This document shows, piece after piece, positions 39,406 to 47,765 of a stretch of DNA of 64,000 nucleotides. How positions within the stretch are numbered: position 1 is the stretch's first letter; each line of letters begins with the position of its first letter. Origin of the DNA: CAYMAT01 sp964388495 (lineage in GTDB: Bacteria > Patescibacteriota > Gracilibacteria > Peribacterales > Peribacteraceae); NCBI GenBank assembly GCA_964388495.1, contig CAYMAT010000001.1:1-64000 (forward strand), given 5' to 3'. Under the pieces are notes generated by a model that saw only the letters and a program-made list of their open reading frames with translations, searched no databases and had not been told where the DNA came from. A program made the position numbers and the translations under genes.

Positions 39406-41427
39406 ATGTCCCAATCCGGAAACAGCGGCACGTCGCTCAAAAAGGTCCTCAAAAAGGATTTCAGACTTGTGTCTGATTTTAAGCCGATGGGCGACCAGCC
39501 GGCGGCGATCGAAAAATTGGTGAAGGGCCTCAATGCCGGGGAAAAACACCAGACGCTGCTGGGTGCCACGGGCACGGGTAAGACGTTCACGATGGCCAAC
39601 CTCATCCAGCAGGTGCAGCGTCCCACCCTGGTACTCGCCCACAACAAGACTCTGGCCGCGCAGCTGTGCAGTGAGTTTCAGTCATTCTTCCCGGATAATG
39701 CCGTTTCGTACTTCGTTTCCTATTACGACTACTACCAGCCGGAGGCGTACCTGCCCACCACGGACACGTACATTGAGAAAGACGCCTCCATCAACCAGGA
39801 GATCGAGAAATTCCGCCATGCCGCCACCTACAACCTGCTCACGCGCAGGGACGTGCTCATCGTCGCTTCCGTTTCCTGCATCTACGGTCTAGGTGACGTG
39901 GAGGATTACGAGGCGTTGGCCATCACGCTCAAAAAGGGCCAGCCCGTGAAGCGCGACCAGCTGCTCCGCCGCCTCACGGACATCCAGTACCGCCGTTCGG
40001 GCATTGAGTTCCGCCAGGGAATGGTGCACGTCCTGGGTGACACTCTGGAAATCTTCCCGCCCAGCGGCGACACGGTGATCCGCTTGGAACTTCCTTTTGA
40101 CGAGATCGACAGCATCCAGGAGGTGGACAGTGTTACGGGTGAGGTGCTGAACGAGCTGGAGGAGGTGGCTATCTTCCCCGCTTCCCACAACGTGACCACC
40201 AAGGAGAAGATCGATAACGCCATTGACGGCATCAAGACGGAGCTGACCGTGCGTGAGAAGGAATTTTTGGCGGCCAACGAGCTGGTCAAAGCCGAGCGCA
40301 TCCGCACCCGCACCGAGTACGACATGGAGATGCTGCGTGAGACGGGGTACTGCACGGGCATTGAGAACTACGTTCGCTATCTCAACAATGAATCCATCCC
40401 CGGTTCTCCGCCCAGCACGCTCATCGATTACTTCCCGGAGGATTTTTTGCTCATTGTGGATGAAAGCCACATCACCATTCCGCAAATAGGCGGCATGCAC
40501 GAGGGGAACCGGAGCCGCAAGCAGACACTGGTGGATTTCGGCTTCCGTCTGCCAAGCGCGCACGATAACCGCCCGCTCAAGTTTGAGGAATTCGAGGCTC
40601 GTTGCCCCCAGCGCGTCTACGTGTCCGCAACTCCGGGCAAGTACGAGTACGCGCAGACGGACAAGAAGAATTTCGCCGAGCAGATCATCCGTCCCACGGG
40701 CCTCCTGGACCCCGTCGTCACCGTTAAGCCCACCAAGAACCAGATTGACGACATCTTTGAAGAGGTGAAGGCGACCATCAAGAAGGGCGAGCGCGCGCTC
40801 ATCACCACGCTCACCAAGAAGATGGCGGAGGATCTCACCAAATTCCTCACGGAGGCGGGTCAGAAGGTCCGCTACCTCCACAGCGACGTGGAGACACTCG
40901 AGCGCATCGAGATCCTGCGTCAGTTGCGCATTGGCGAGATCGATATCATCGTGGGAATCAACCTGCTGCGTGAGGGTCTGGACCTGCCGGAAGTCAGCTA
41001 CATCGCCATCCTGGACGCCGATAAGCAGGGTTTCCTCCGCTCGCGCGATGCGCTCATCCAGACCATCGGGCGCGCCGCGCGCAACTCCGGCGGTCACGTC
41101 ACTTTGTACGCAGACAAAATGACCGACGCGATGACGCAGGCAATGGGCGAAACCGAGCGCCGCCGCAAAATCCAGGAGGCCTACAACAAGAAGCACGGCA
41201 TCACGCCCAAGACCATCATCAAGGCCGTGCGTGACATTGCGGAAGAAAGCCGCAAGATCGAGCTGCGCCGCCCCAAGTACGATCACACGAAAATCAGCAA
41301 GGACGACAAGAAGCGCCTCATGGAGGAACTGGAACAGCAGATGGAAATCGCCTCGCAGAACTTGGAATTCGAGAAGGCAGCGGACCTGCGCGATGAAATT
41401 GAGCTGCTGCGTAGGGAGGCAAAGTGA
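39406..41427 (+). CDS. uvrB: excinuclease ABC subunit B
   Basis: Damage-verifying helicase of nucleotide excision repair, working with UvrA and UvrC. 673 residues, normal length. LGATGTGKTFTMANLI is Walker A; YDYYQPEAYLPTTDTYIEKD is the beta-hairpin that inserts between DNA strands; FLLIVDESHITIPQIGGM is the DEAD-type box and IQTIGRAARNSGG motif VI. The C-terminal UVR domain (LEQQMEIASQNLEFEKAADLRDEI) is present. The start is supported by the promoter box just upstream. Confidence 0.97.
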   Translation: MSQSGNSGTSLKKVLKKDFRLVSDFKPMGDQPAAIEKLVKGLNAGEKHQTLLGATGTGKTFTMANLIQQVQRPTLVLAHNKTLAAQLCSEFQSFFPDNAVSYFVSYYDYYQPEAYLPTTDTYIEKDASINQEIEKFRHAATYNLLTRRDVLIVASVSCIYGLGDVEDYEALAITLKKGQPVKRDQLLRRLTDIQYRRSGIEFRQGMVHVLGDTLEIFPPSGDTVIRLELPFDEIDSIQEVDSVTGEVLNELEEVAIFPASHNVTTKEKIDNAIDGIKTELTVREKEFLAANELVKAERIRTRTEYDMEMLRETGYCTGIENYVRYLNNESIPGSPPSTLIDYFPEDFLLIVDESHITIPQIGGMHEGNRSRKQTLVDFGFRLPSAHDNRPLKFEEFEARCPQRVYVSATPGKYEYAQTDKKNFAEQIIRPTGLLDPVVTVKPTKNQIDDIFEEVKATIKKGERALITTLTKKMAEDLTKFLTEAGQKVRYLHSDVETLERIEILRQLRIGEIDIIVGINLLREGLDLPEVSYIAILDADKQGFLRSRDALIQTIGRAARNSGGHVTLYADKMTDAMTQAMGETERRRKIQEAYNKKHGITPKTIIKAVRDIAEESRKIELRRPKYDHTKISKDDKKRLMEELEQQMEIASQNLEFEKAADLRDEIELLRREAK

Positions 41428-41490
41428 GGTTCTTGTGCTGCCTAGAACGTCATTTGAGTCTTGGGTAAGCCTTTTTCCGATAGTCTTGTT

Positions 41491-41932
41491 CATGAGTGGT
41501 TAGAAGTTAGAGGTTAGTGGTAGTAGATTCCTTGAATGCTGCAACTTCCTTATAAAAAACTTTTGATATGGCAAAAGGCCATGGATCTAACAGAGAGAGT
41601 CTATGGAATCACGTGGCACCTACCCGCATCAGAACGATTTGGTTTAGTTTCACAGTTACAAAGAGCGGTTGTTTCAGTTCCCTCGAACATCGCCGAAGGT
41701 AGTCAAAAGTCTACGAAGAAAAATTTTATGGAATTCATAGCTATTGCTACAGGTTCATTGGCCGAAGTAGAGACGCAGTTATTACTCGCCGAAAGGCTAA
41801 AATTTATTGATAAGAGTCGTACTCAGGAATGCATGGTTCTTATTCAGGAATTGCAAAAAATGTTATGGGCTTTCCGTGTAAAACTGCTACCCAATACGTC
41901 ATCACTAGCCACTAATTTCTAACCACTAGACC
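41491..41932 (+). mobile_element. intervening-sequence-like element 2: four-helix-bundle gene between inverted period-7 arms
   Basis: Left heptamers GTGGTTA, GAAGTTA, GAGGTTA, GTGGTAG; right arm CCACTAATTTCTAACCACTA is their approximate reverse complement. They enclose a single A+T-rich gene between uvrB and the sugar isomerase gene. The layout equals element 1 at 21.4 kb, but the heptamer core differs, so the period and not the sequence is conserved. Mobility is inferred. Confidence 0.58.
41536..41922 (+). CDS. four-helix-bundle protein (23S rRNA intervening-sequence family)
   Basis: 128 residues: LLIWQKAMDLTERVYGITWH, RFGLVSQLQRAVVSVPSNIAEGSQK and FMEFIAIATGSLAEVETQLLLAERL are the family's signature helices. 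It is a distant paralogue of the gene at 21.4 kb (shared Ser-Asn-Ile-Ala-Glu-Gly type motif). The last codons (SSLATNF) are written in the right repeat arm. Function unknown; relatives form pentameric bundles and bind nucleic acid in some systems. Confidence 0.87.
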   Translation: MLQLPYKKLLIWQKAMDLTERVYGITWHLPASERFGLVSQLQRAVVSVPSNIAEGSQKSTKKNFMEFIAIATGSLAEVETQLLLAERLKFIDKSRTQECMVLIQELQKMLWAFRVKLLPNTSSLATNF

Positions 41933-42143
41933 CTTTTGTACTGTAGTTATTGCCTTATTAATTTTATATGTCAAAATATCCGGCCCCGAGTTTTCGGATT
42001 CGGGTGACCTTTGGATTTTTCGGATATCGACTGCGGTGCTCTATGTGCATGCGTGTAGGTGGGGCGCTGCAGTTGAACAGAGCATTATTGTGTCACATAT
42101 CGTGTCACGGCTTATTGTTTCAATGCAGTCAGAGGATTTTTCT

Positions 42144-43310
42144 ATGTTCCGTCAAACCACCACGCATCGTTCGGGCAAGGGTTCACATCACCAGATCGGC
42201 CTCGTCCGAGGCCAGTTTGGCAACGTGCCAATGGCGCAATGGCTCAAGTTTCTCCAGGAAACGGGTTTCGACGGTTGGGAGGAAGCAAGCTGGGAACTCG
42301 ATCTCTCAAAATGCGAAACCGACGCCGGCGCAGAAGCGTACGCCAAAGAGCGCGTCGCCCTTGCAAAACAGCATGGCCTCGAGATTTTTACAGTCGCCAC
42401 ACACTTGCAGGGTCAGGCTTTGGGCGATGAACCCAGCGCCAAGACTTTGCAGTTTGGCAGCACAGAGACACAAGCCGCGTACGTCACCTGGCGGAATGGA
42501 GGGGGGAGACCGCCACGAACCGATCCTTATTACGTGCCGGATTGGGTGGGCGAGGTGTTGCACAAGGGCGTCCAGCGAGATCTTATTCGCTGCGTGCGTC
42601 TGGCCCACTACCTGGGCAAGCTGCAGAACCGCGAGGTCTGCCTGCCCGGCTTTGTGGGGTCGCCTGCGCAGTGCTGGAGTCACTGGTTCGGGTTTCCGCC
42701 TTTGCCCCAAAGCATCGGCGGCTACCACATCCCCGACGTCCGGCAAGTGAGCTTGGAACTGCTCGCCGAGCGTTTCGCCCCCGTGTGGGACGCATGCAAG
42801 AAGTACGGCGTAACCTACGACCTCGAATGTCACCCCAGCGAACGCGCGATGGGGGACATCGAGTCCGCGGCTGACTACATCAATTTCATGTGCAAAGCGG
42901 GGTACGACGATGTCGTCGGTTTCAACCTCGACGGCTCGCACATGGAATGGCAGGGGGTCAGCGTCATCCAGTTCATCCGCGAGTTCAAGGACTTCATCCA
43001 CTGTGCCCACATCAAGGGGGTGCAGGTGATCCGTGAGCATACCCGTGCGGGCTTGCTCGGCGGGCATCGGCCGATGGGCCATTCACACAACGGCTGGAAC
43101 TTTGTGACGGCCGGTTCCGCCCGCGATGCCAACAGCGTGGAAGAAATCCTCATCGAACTGAACCGCGTCGGTTACGACGGCGCAGTGAGCATCGAGTGGG
43201 AGGACAACGACGCGGAACAGCACGCGGGTGCAAAGGCAGCGCTCGAAGCGGTGCGTAAAGCCGATCTACCGCCGAGCGGCATGCGTCACGATGAAATGCT
43301 CAAAGCCTGA
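42144..43310 (+). CDS. sugar phosphate isomerase/epimerase, TIM barrel
   Basis: 388 residues of the xylose-isomerase-like TIM barrel family (PF01261). Likely metal ligands are Glu in YDLECHPSERA, Asp in GFNLDGSHMEW, His in IHCAHIKGV and Glu in VSIEWEDND. The substrate is unknown; inositol- or hexulose-processing relatives exist. AGAGGA lies 9 bases before the ATG and decides the start. It has a ribosome-binding site and a textbook terminator, unlike its neighbours, so acquisition from another lineage is plausible. Confidence 0.87.
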   Translation: MFRQTTTHRSGKGSHHQIGLVRGQFGNVPMAQWLKFLQETGFDGWEEASWELDLSKCETDAGAEAYAKERVALAKQHGLEIFTVATHLQGQALGDEPSAKTLQFGSTETQAAYVTWRNGGGRPPRTDPYYVPDWVGEVLHKGVQRDLIRCVRLAHYLGKLQNREVCLPGFVGSPAQCWSHWFGFPPLPQSIGGYHIPDVRQVSLELLAERFAPVWDACKKYGVTYDLECHPSERAMGDIESAADYINFMCKAGYDDVVGFNLDGSHMEWQGVSVIQFIREFKDFIHCAHIKGVQVIREHTRAGLLGGHRPMGHSHNGWNFVTAGSARDANSVEEILIELNRVGYDGAVSIEWEDNDAEQHAGAKAALEAVRKADLPPSGMRHDEMLKA

Positions 43311-43341
43311 ACATCTGTTTAGGCACATCCGTTAAAACCAA

Positions 43342-43373
43342 AGACGGCAGTGAGTTTCTCGCTGCCGTTTTTT
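43342..43373 (+). terminator. intrinsic terminator of the sugar isomerase gene
   Basis: ACGGCAGTGAG and CTCGCTGCCGT pair with one mismatch around a TTT loop, followed directly by TTTTTT. It lies about 32 bases after the stop codon. Confidence 0.92.
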
Positions 43374-43383
43374 GCGTAGCCTT

Positions 43384-43983
43384 TTATTTCCCGCGCATGA
43401 TCACCGTCCCAAACTGCACCACGCCCGGGGAGAAGAGCACGCTGCTCCCTGTGATCATGTCATCGGCAACGGACTTGAGCGGTGTGCTGCCGTTATTGAT
43501 GCAGGGGAAAACGGGGCCATCGCTCATGCCACACGCCGTTGCCTTGAGCGTACGGAGTCCGAAGGGCTTACCTGCATGGATCTGGATTTCCCAGGAATCG
43601 CCATTATCTGCCAGGAAATCGTTGAATGCGTAGACGGCGCGCGTCTTTTTTCCGGCATGCGTTTCTTCGCTCAATACCGCGGGGACGATCCTCCGTGTGC
43701 CCACGTTGCGCAGTTCCACCTCGGTCAAAAGCGAGGAGAGTTTTCCCTGGTTCTCGGCAAAGGCCTTCTGCGCCTCGCCCTCAATCACCACGTACAGCGT
43801 GCGCACGTCTGTCTGCCTCTTTCTGTTGAAGCGGAGCGTGCCCAGCGTGGTCCGGAAGTTTTCCGTGAACGAGCTGCGCGGAGCCTGCCTGCTCATTTCC
43901 ATGCTCACCACGTCGGTTGCCGCAAAGGCGCAGGACGGCGTGATCAAACCCAAAACCGTAAAGGCGGCGGCAAAAGTTTTCAT
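43384..43983 (-). CDS. exported hypothetical protein
   Basis: 199 residues with signal peptide MKTFAAAFTVLGLITPSCAFA. The mature part is beta-rich (VRTLYVVIEGEAQKAFAENQ, GKLSSLLTEVELRNVGTRRIV, WEIQIHAGKPFGLRTLKATAC) and contains two or three Cys. It may be a surface or periplasm-like protein; no family is recognised. A TATGCT box ends 6 bases before the ATG. It lies downstream of the TMTC-like gene on the same strand. Confidence 0.72.
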   Translation of the reverse strand: MKTFAAAFTVLGLITPSCAFAATDVVSMEMSRQAPRSSFTENFRTTLGTLRFNRKRQTDVRTLYVVIEGEAQKAFAENQGKLSSLLTEVELRNVGTRRIVPAVLSEETHAGKKTRAVYAFNDFLADNGDSWEIQIHAGKPFGLRTLKATACGMSDGPVFPCINNGSTPLKSVADDMITGSSVLFSPGVVQFGTVIMRGK

Positions 43984-44003
43984 GCAAAAAGCATAGCTGA
44001 GCC

Positions 44004-45578
44004 TTACTTCATTGTCTTCTCAAACGCTTCCGTCACCAATGACGGGTCAATGGCCATGGATTTCTTGTAGGCATCCAGCGCCTTTTCCTTTTCCTTCCGC
44101 GACGCGTAGAAATTCCCCAGCCGGAACCACGCTTCCGCATTGCCGGGCTGGGCGGCGGTTTCCGCCAGGAAAAGCTTTTCCGCGTCCGCGTGCCTCCCCA
44201 GCAGAGCTTCCGTGCTGGCGATATTCATCTGGATGCGCGGGATGCCGGGCTTCAGCCTGTTTGCCTCTTCAAACTCTGCCAGCGCGCGGATAAGCGCTCC
44301 CGTCCCAAAGCCGCTCCTTGCGTAGGCATTCCCCAGGTTATTGTGCGCCACGTAGGAATCCGGATAGCGCGCGATGGTGGACGAAAAGAACCGGAGGTCA
44401 TTGCTCCAAAGCGAAAGCTGTCTCCACGAGAGGAAAAGCAAGGCGAACAGAAGTGCGCCGGCGCAGGTACGCGCGGTGTTTTTGCGCCATGCGTGCGCGC
44501 CGGCGCGCAGCATCCGCTCCGCAAAAATCCCCGCGGCCAGCAGCACTCCCAGCATGGCGCAGTACCCGTACCGGTCGGATGTCGTGTAGATGCTGTCGAA
44601 TTTGTAGAGGTTGAATGTGGAGGGGGCCAGCAGGAACAGGAAAAGAGCGATGCCTGCCGAGGCGAGGGGTTCTTTTTTCCATGCAGTCAGTGCAAGCCCA
44701 GTCACCGCTGCGGCGCCCAGGAGTCCCGCTGCAAAATGCGGAACGGCAATCGAAACAGGCGTGGCGGTCCAGGGATACAGGATCGAAAGATTGGCCGGCC
44801 ACACAAAATGACTGAGTGTCACGGTCATGTTTTGTGTGCCCAGCAGAATCGTCTGCCAGAGGTTGAGTGCCGAGTATCCTTCCACTTTTCCCGCAAAAGC
44901 CGCTGTGCAAAATGCCCCGGACAACGCAAGAAAGGGGATCATTTCCACGGCGGACTTGCGCGTGTTCCCAAAGCGCGCGGCGTCAATCACAAGCATCCCC
45001 AGCGGCAAGAGCGCGATGGAAACCTTGCTGAGGAGCGCCAGGAGAAAGCAGAAAAGACTCAGCGTGTACCAGAGGCGCTCGTGCTCTTCCTTGTATCGCA
45101 CATGCAAGAGGAGGGTGCACAGGGCGAAGGTGGCAGAAAGAAGGTCCTTGCGAGCCGCTATCCACGTGACCGTCTCCACGCTGATGGGGTGGAGCGCAAA
45201 AACCGCGGTCACGATCAGGATCAGCGTGTCGTTCTTCAAAAATTTCCGCAGGATGGCAAAGACCAAGCTGGCATTCACGAGGTGCAGAAGCAGGTTGGTG
45301 AGATGGAACATCCACGGGCTTAAGCCGGCCAGCGAAAAGTTCACCTGATAACTGAGGAAGGTGAGGGGGATGTAGAGCTCGGGATCAAAACTGGTGAATG
45401 CCGCGTGGATGTTTGTGCCCGTCAGTCCGTGGGAAATGGGATTTTCGATCACCAGTGTGTCGTCATCAAAGGGGAGAAAGGGATAGGTGAGGGTAGGCAT
45501 GTACAACAACGCCGCTACACCCAGGATTACCAAGAGAAACTGGAGGGAGCGCCGCTTTTCGGGCTGGCTCGCACTCAT
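44004..45578 (-). CDS. TMTC-like membrane protein with TPR tail (paralogue 1)
   Basis: 524 residues. About eleven membrane helices precede two to three TPR units at the C-terminus (NAEAWFRLGNFYASRKEKEKALDAYKKSMAIDP). The first loop FLPFDDDTLVIENPISHGL has the acidic cluster, and FDPELYIPLTFLSYQVNFSL and PISVETVTWIAARKDLLSATF match the paralogue at 57 kb. TMTC/GT-C-type enzymes use polyprenyl-phosphate sugars; that activity is inferred here. Its ATG overlaps the galU stop by four bases (ATGA), so the two are one operon. Confidence 0.85.
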   Translation of the reverse strand: MSASQPEKRRSLQFLLVILGVAALLYMPTLTYPFLPFDDDTLVIENPISHGLTGTNIHAAFTSFDPELYIPLTFLSYQVNFSLAGLSPWMFHLTNLLLHLVNASLVFAILRKFLKNDTLILIVTAVFALHPISVETVTWIAARKDLLSATFALCTLLLHVRYKEEHERLWYTLSLFCFLLALLSKVSIALLPLGMLVIDAARFGNTRKSAVEMIPFLALSGAFCTAAFAGKVEGYSALNLWQTILLGTQNMTVTLSHFVWPANLSILYPWTATPVSIAVPHFAAGLLGAAAVTGLALTAWKKEPLASAGIALFLFLLAPSTFNLYKFDSIYTTSDRYGYCAMLGVLLAAGIFAERMLRAGAHAWRKNTARTCAGALLFALLFLSWRQLSLWSNDLRFFSSTIARYPDSYVAHNNLGNAYARSGFGTGALIRALAEFEEANRLKPGIPRIQMNIASTEALLGRHADAEKLFLAETAAQPGNAEAWFRLGNFYASRKEKEKALDAYKKSMAIDPSLVTEAFEKTMK

Positions 45579-46414
45579 GAGCCCAGGACCTTCACGGCCT
45601 CGCAGTACCCCTCCGGCGTGCCGGTATCCAGGCGCGTGCCCTCAAATTCGTATCCGTAGATCTCCACCTTCTCTCGTTCCTTGATAAGCGCGTCGATCAG
45701 CCGGATTTCGCCGCCGTGGCTGCCTTCCTCCAGGCTGTGGAGCTTCTCGATGATCTTCTTGGGGATCAGATACTTTCCCACGATGCCCAGTGTGGACGGT
45801 GCCTTGTCCGGCTTGGGCTTTTCCACCAGCGTTTCCACCTTGTGCAGGCGCGGGTTGTCCGATTTCTTCTCCCATTCCTGTGAAACGGACACGATGCCGT
45901 ACTTCTCCACCTGCTCGCGCGGCACGTTTTGCAGGCAGAGCATGGCGGCGTTCTTGGGATTCCGCAGGTGTTTCCACGCCCCTTCCAGCTGCTGCAGCCC
46001 GTTGTACTTGCCCACAATCAGATCATCGCCAAACAGCACCGCCACCATCTCGCTCTGCACCCAGTCCGCGGCCTGCGCTATGGCATGTCCGTCGCCCAGC
46101 ATCTCGTCCTGGTATGTGACGTGGAAATTGACGGTGTGGTACCGGGCCAGGTCCTTGATCATGTGGAGCTTGCCGCGCTTGTCCAATTCCCGCTCCAACG
46201 CCGGGTGTGAATAAAAATACTGGGGTATCGCCTCCTTCCCCTGGTTGATGACAAAGCAGATGTCTTTGATCCCCACGCTCAGGCATTCATCCACCAGCAG
46301 CGCGATGATCGGCTGATTGCCGATAGGCAGCAGTTCCTTGGGGACCACCTTGGTCCAGGGGAGGAAGCGCGTGCCCAGCCCCGCCACGGGAAGAATGGCT
46401 TGTGTAAGCTTCAT
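45575..46414 (-). CDS. galU: UTP--glucose-1-phosphate uridylyltransferase
   Basis: Makes UDP-glucose for glycan synthesis. 279 residues. AILPVAGLGTRFLPWTKVVPKELLPIGN is the nucleotide-binding loop with the signature Lys; VTYQDEMLGDGHAI and VAVLFGDDLIVG hold the metal-site Asp, and ETLVEKPKPDKAPSTLGIVGKYL the second Lys. The start is the ATG before KLTQAILPVAG; an upstream extension was rejected. Coupling to the TMTC-like gene suggests supply of an activated sugar for envelope glycans. Confidence 0.94.
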   Translation of the reverse strand: MKLTQAILPVAGLGTRFLPWTKVVPKELLPIGNQPIIALLVDECLSVGIKDICFVINQGKEAIPQYFYSHPALERELDKRGKLHMIKDLARYHTVNFHVTYQDEMLGDGHAIAQAADWVQSEMVAVLFGDDLIVGKYNGLQQLEGAWKHLRNPKNAAMLCLQNVPREQVEKYGIVSVSQEWEKKSDNPRLHKVETLVEKPKPDKAPSTLGIVGKYLIPKKIIEKLHSLEEGSHGGEIRLIDALIKEREKVEIYGYEFEGTRLDTGTPEGYCEAVKVLGS

Positions 46415-46451
46415 ATTGCTATTAACGGGAGTGTACTGGAGGGGGCTTCTT

Positions 46452-46480
46452 TTGACAATTCTGCCCCAAATGAGTACAAT
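46452..46480 (+). promoter_or_regulatory. sigma-70 promoter of the 95-residue gene
   Basis: TTGACA and TACAAT with a 17-base spacer, the best consensus promoter in the window. It would give a leader of about 20 bases containing AGGGAG. Confidence 0.85.
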
Positions 46481-46507
46481 AGGGAGAAATTTTTCACACA
46501 AACACCT

Positions 46508-46795
46508 ATGTCCACCAAGACCGACAAGTCCCTGGAGCGCATTCACAGTCTCTACCTCATGCAGGGTTCGCTCATCTCCCTTTTGGGCCGCGGCAACTTC
46601 CGCGATCCGGGTGTCCGCAAGGAGGCGCGCGAGAACGTGAAAGAGTTTCTGTCGCTCCTGCGCAAGGCCGATGCCCGCTACATGGGCGGCGAGGACGTGG
46701 TGGAGTCCCTCAAGACGCTGCCCAAGGAGATTGAGGCCAAGCTCAAGACGTCACCGGTCTCGGTAAAGGGTCTCAAGAAAAAGAGAGCCAAGTAA
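46508..46795 (+). CDS. small basic helical protein
   Basis: 95 residues. SLERIHSLYLMQGSLISLLG and ARENVKEFLSLLRKADARYM are predicted helices, and the tail is strongly basic (VKGLKKKRAK). No family is recognised. A near-consensus promoter and a strong terminator frame it as a single, probably well-expressed gene. A basic small protein so equipped may bind nucleic acid, which is an inference only. Confidence 0.75.
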   Translation: MSTKTDKSLERIHSLYLMQGSLISLLGRGNFRDPGVRKEARENVKEFLSLLRKADARYMGGEDVVESLKTLPKEIEAKLKTSPVSVKGLKKKRAK

Positions 46796-46802
46796 ACAGC
46801 GT

Positions 46803-46827
46803 CCCCGCCCCGGCGGGGATTTTTTTT
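46803..46827 (+). terminator. intrinsic terminator
   Basis: CCCCGCC and GGCGGGG form a 7-bp stem, followed by A and a run of eight T. It closes the 95-residue gene and overlaps the end of the convergent Hsp20 gene. Confidence 0.9.
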
Positions 46828-47281
46828 ACTCCTGCTCCACCTGCACAATGCTCACCTTGGGTTCCTTGGGAATGGTGATGCGCAGAATGCAATCCTTATT
46901 AAAGGTGGCCTTCACTTTTTTGGGGTCGATCTGGATGGGCAGCGTCACCTTGCGCTCAAACATCCCCCAGAAACATTCCTGCAGGTAATACTGGTCGGCA
47001 TGTACGGCCTCCGCTTTCTGCCGGCGGCCGCGGATGGTGATGGCGTTGCCGTTGGTATCAATATCCAGGTCTGCAAGCCGCGCGCCGGCAATGGGCGCCA
47101 CAATCACGTAACTGCCCTGCGCCTCATAAATGTCCACGGCAAGACGCCCCACGGAATCCTGCGCGGGGGCGGGGGCCGCCTCCGCGCTCTTCTGCTTTTC
47201 ATCGTCAAACGAGAAGAGGCGTCGTGCGTCTCCGGTGTTTCCCTGTGTCCGGAAGATTCCATGAAACGGAGATCCAGCCAT
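46826..47281 (-). CDS. Hsp20/alpha-crystallin small heat-shock protein
   Basis: 151 residues. The alpha-crystallin domain runs from about residue 45 to the end: VDIYEAQGSYVIVAPIAGA, ITIRGRRQKAE, YLQECFWGMFERKVTLPIQI, then DPKKVKATFNKDCILRITIPK (the family's A-x-x-x-n-G-v-L motif with Asp-Cys in place of Gly-Val). ATP-independent holdase that keeps unfolding proteins soluble. The conserved C-terminal Ile-x-Ile/Val is SIVQVEQE. Divergent from the XRE regulator gene. Confidence 0.88.
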   Translation of the reverse strand: MAGSPFHGIFRTQGNTGDARRLFSFDDEKQKSAEAAPAPAQDSVGRLAVDIYEAQGSYVIVAPIAGARLADLDIDTNGNAITIRGRRQKAEAVHADQYYLQECFWGMFERKVTLPIQIDPKKVKATFNKDCILRITIPKEPKVSIVQVEQE

Positions 47282-47519
47282 GGCGACTGATCATACCCCC
47301 AACCGCCGCTTGCGTTCAAAAACTCCCTCTCGCGTTCTTTTTGATCTGTGCTGTGGATTTTTTTCCGATTTTTCCCGCTTTTCATGTCGCACGCAGTTTT
47401 GTCTGCATGCATGCGCCATTTCATCCGTTAAAAAAATCATCGAACACAAAACGTGTGCCGCTGCGCTTGCTCTCTGCGGTGGCGCACGTAGAATAGCTAC
47501 CATACTTTTTGCCGCTGCT

Positions 47520-47765
47520 ATGACCAACACCCTGCAACTGAAGAACGCCATTCGCCGTCTGCGCTTTGACCGCAACATGACGCAGGAGGAATTGGCACTC
47601 AAGGTTGGGGTCAGCAGGCAGACGATCATGAGCATCGAACGCGGACGCACCAACCCCTCCGTTTTGCTCGCGCTCAAAATCGCCTCCACACTGGGGGCTC
47701 CCGTTCATGAGGTCTTCACCATGGAAGAGGCGGGCACGCCCGCTCCGGTGGAGATGCTTAGCTGA
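47520..47765 (+). CDS. XRE-family helix-turn-helix regulator
   Basis: 81 residues, a single HTH_3 domain: IRRLRFDRNMTQEELALKVGVSRQTIMSIERGRTNPSV, then LALKIASTLGAPVHEVFTMEE. Compact DNA-binding regulators of this type (YgzD-like) often control small operons; the target is unknown. The in-frame upstream extension is rejected because the domain starts at this ATG. It overlaps the end of the convergent recJ gene by eight bases and is divergent from hsp20. Confidence 0.9.
   Translation: MTNTLQLKNAIRRLRFDRNMTQEELALKVGVSRQTIMSIERGRTNPSVLLALKIASTLGAPVHEVFTMEEAGTPAPVEMLS

Noticed and set aside
39889..41493. 534-codon minus-strand frame under uvrB
   Set aside because: Shadow of uvrB: GC-skewed third positions keep the opposite strand open; its translation has no family features.
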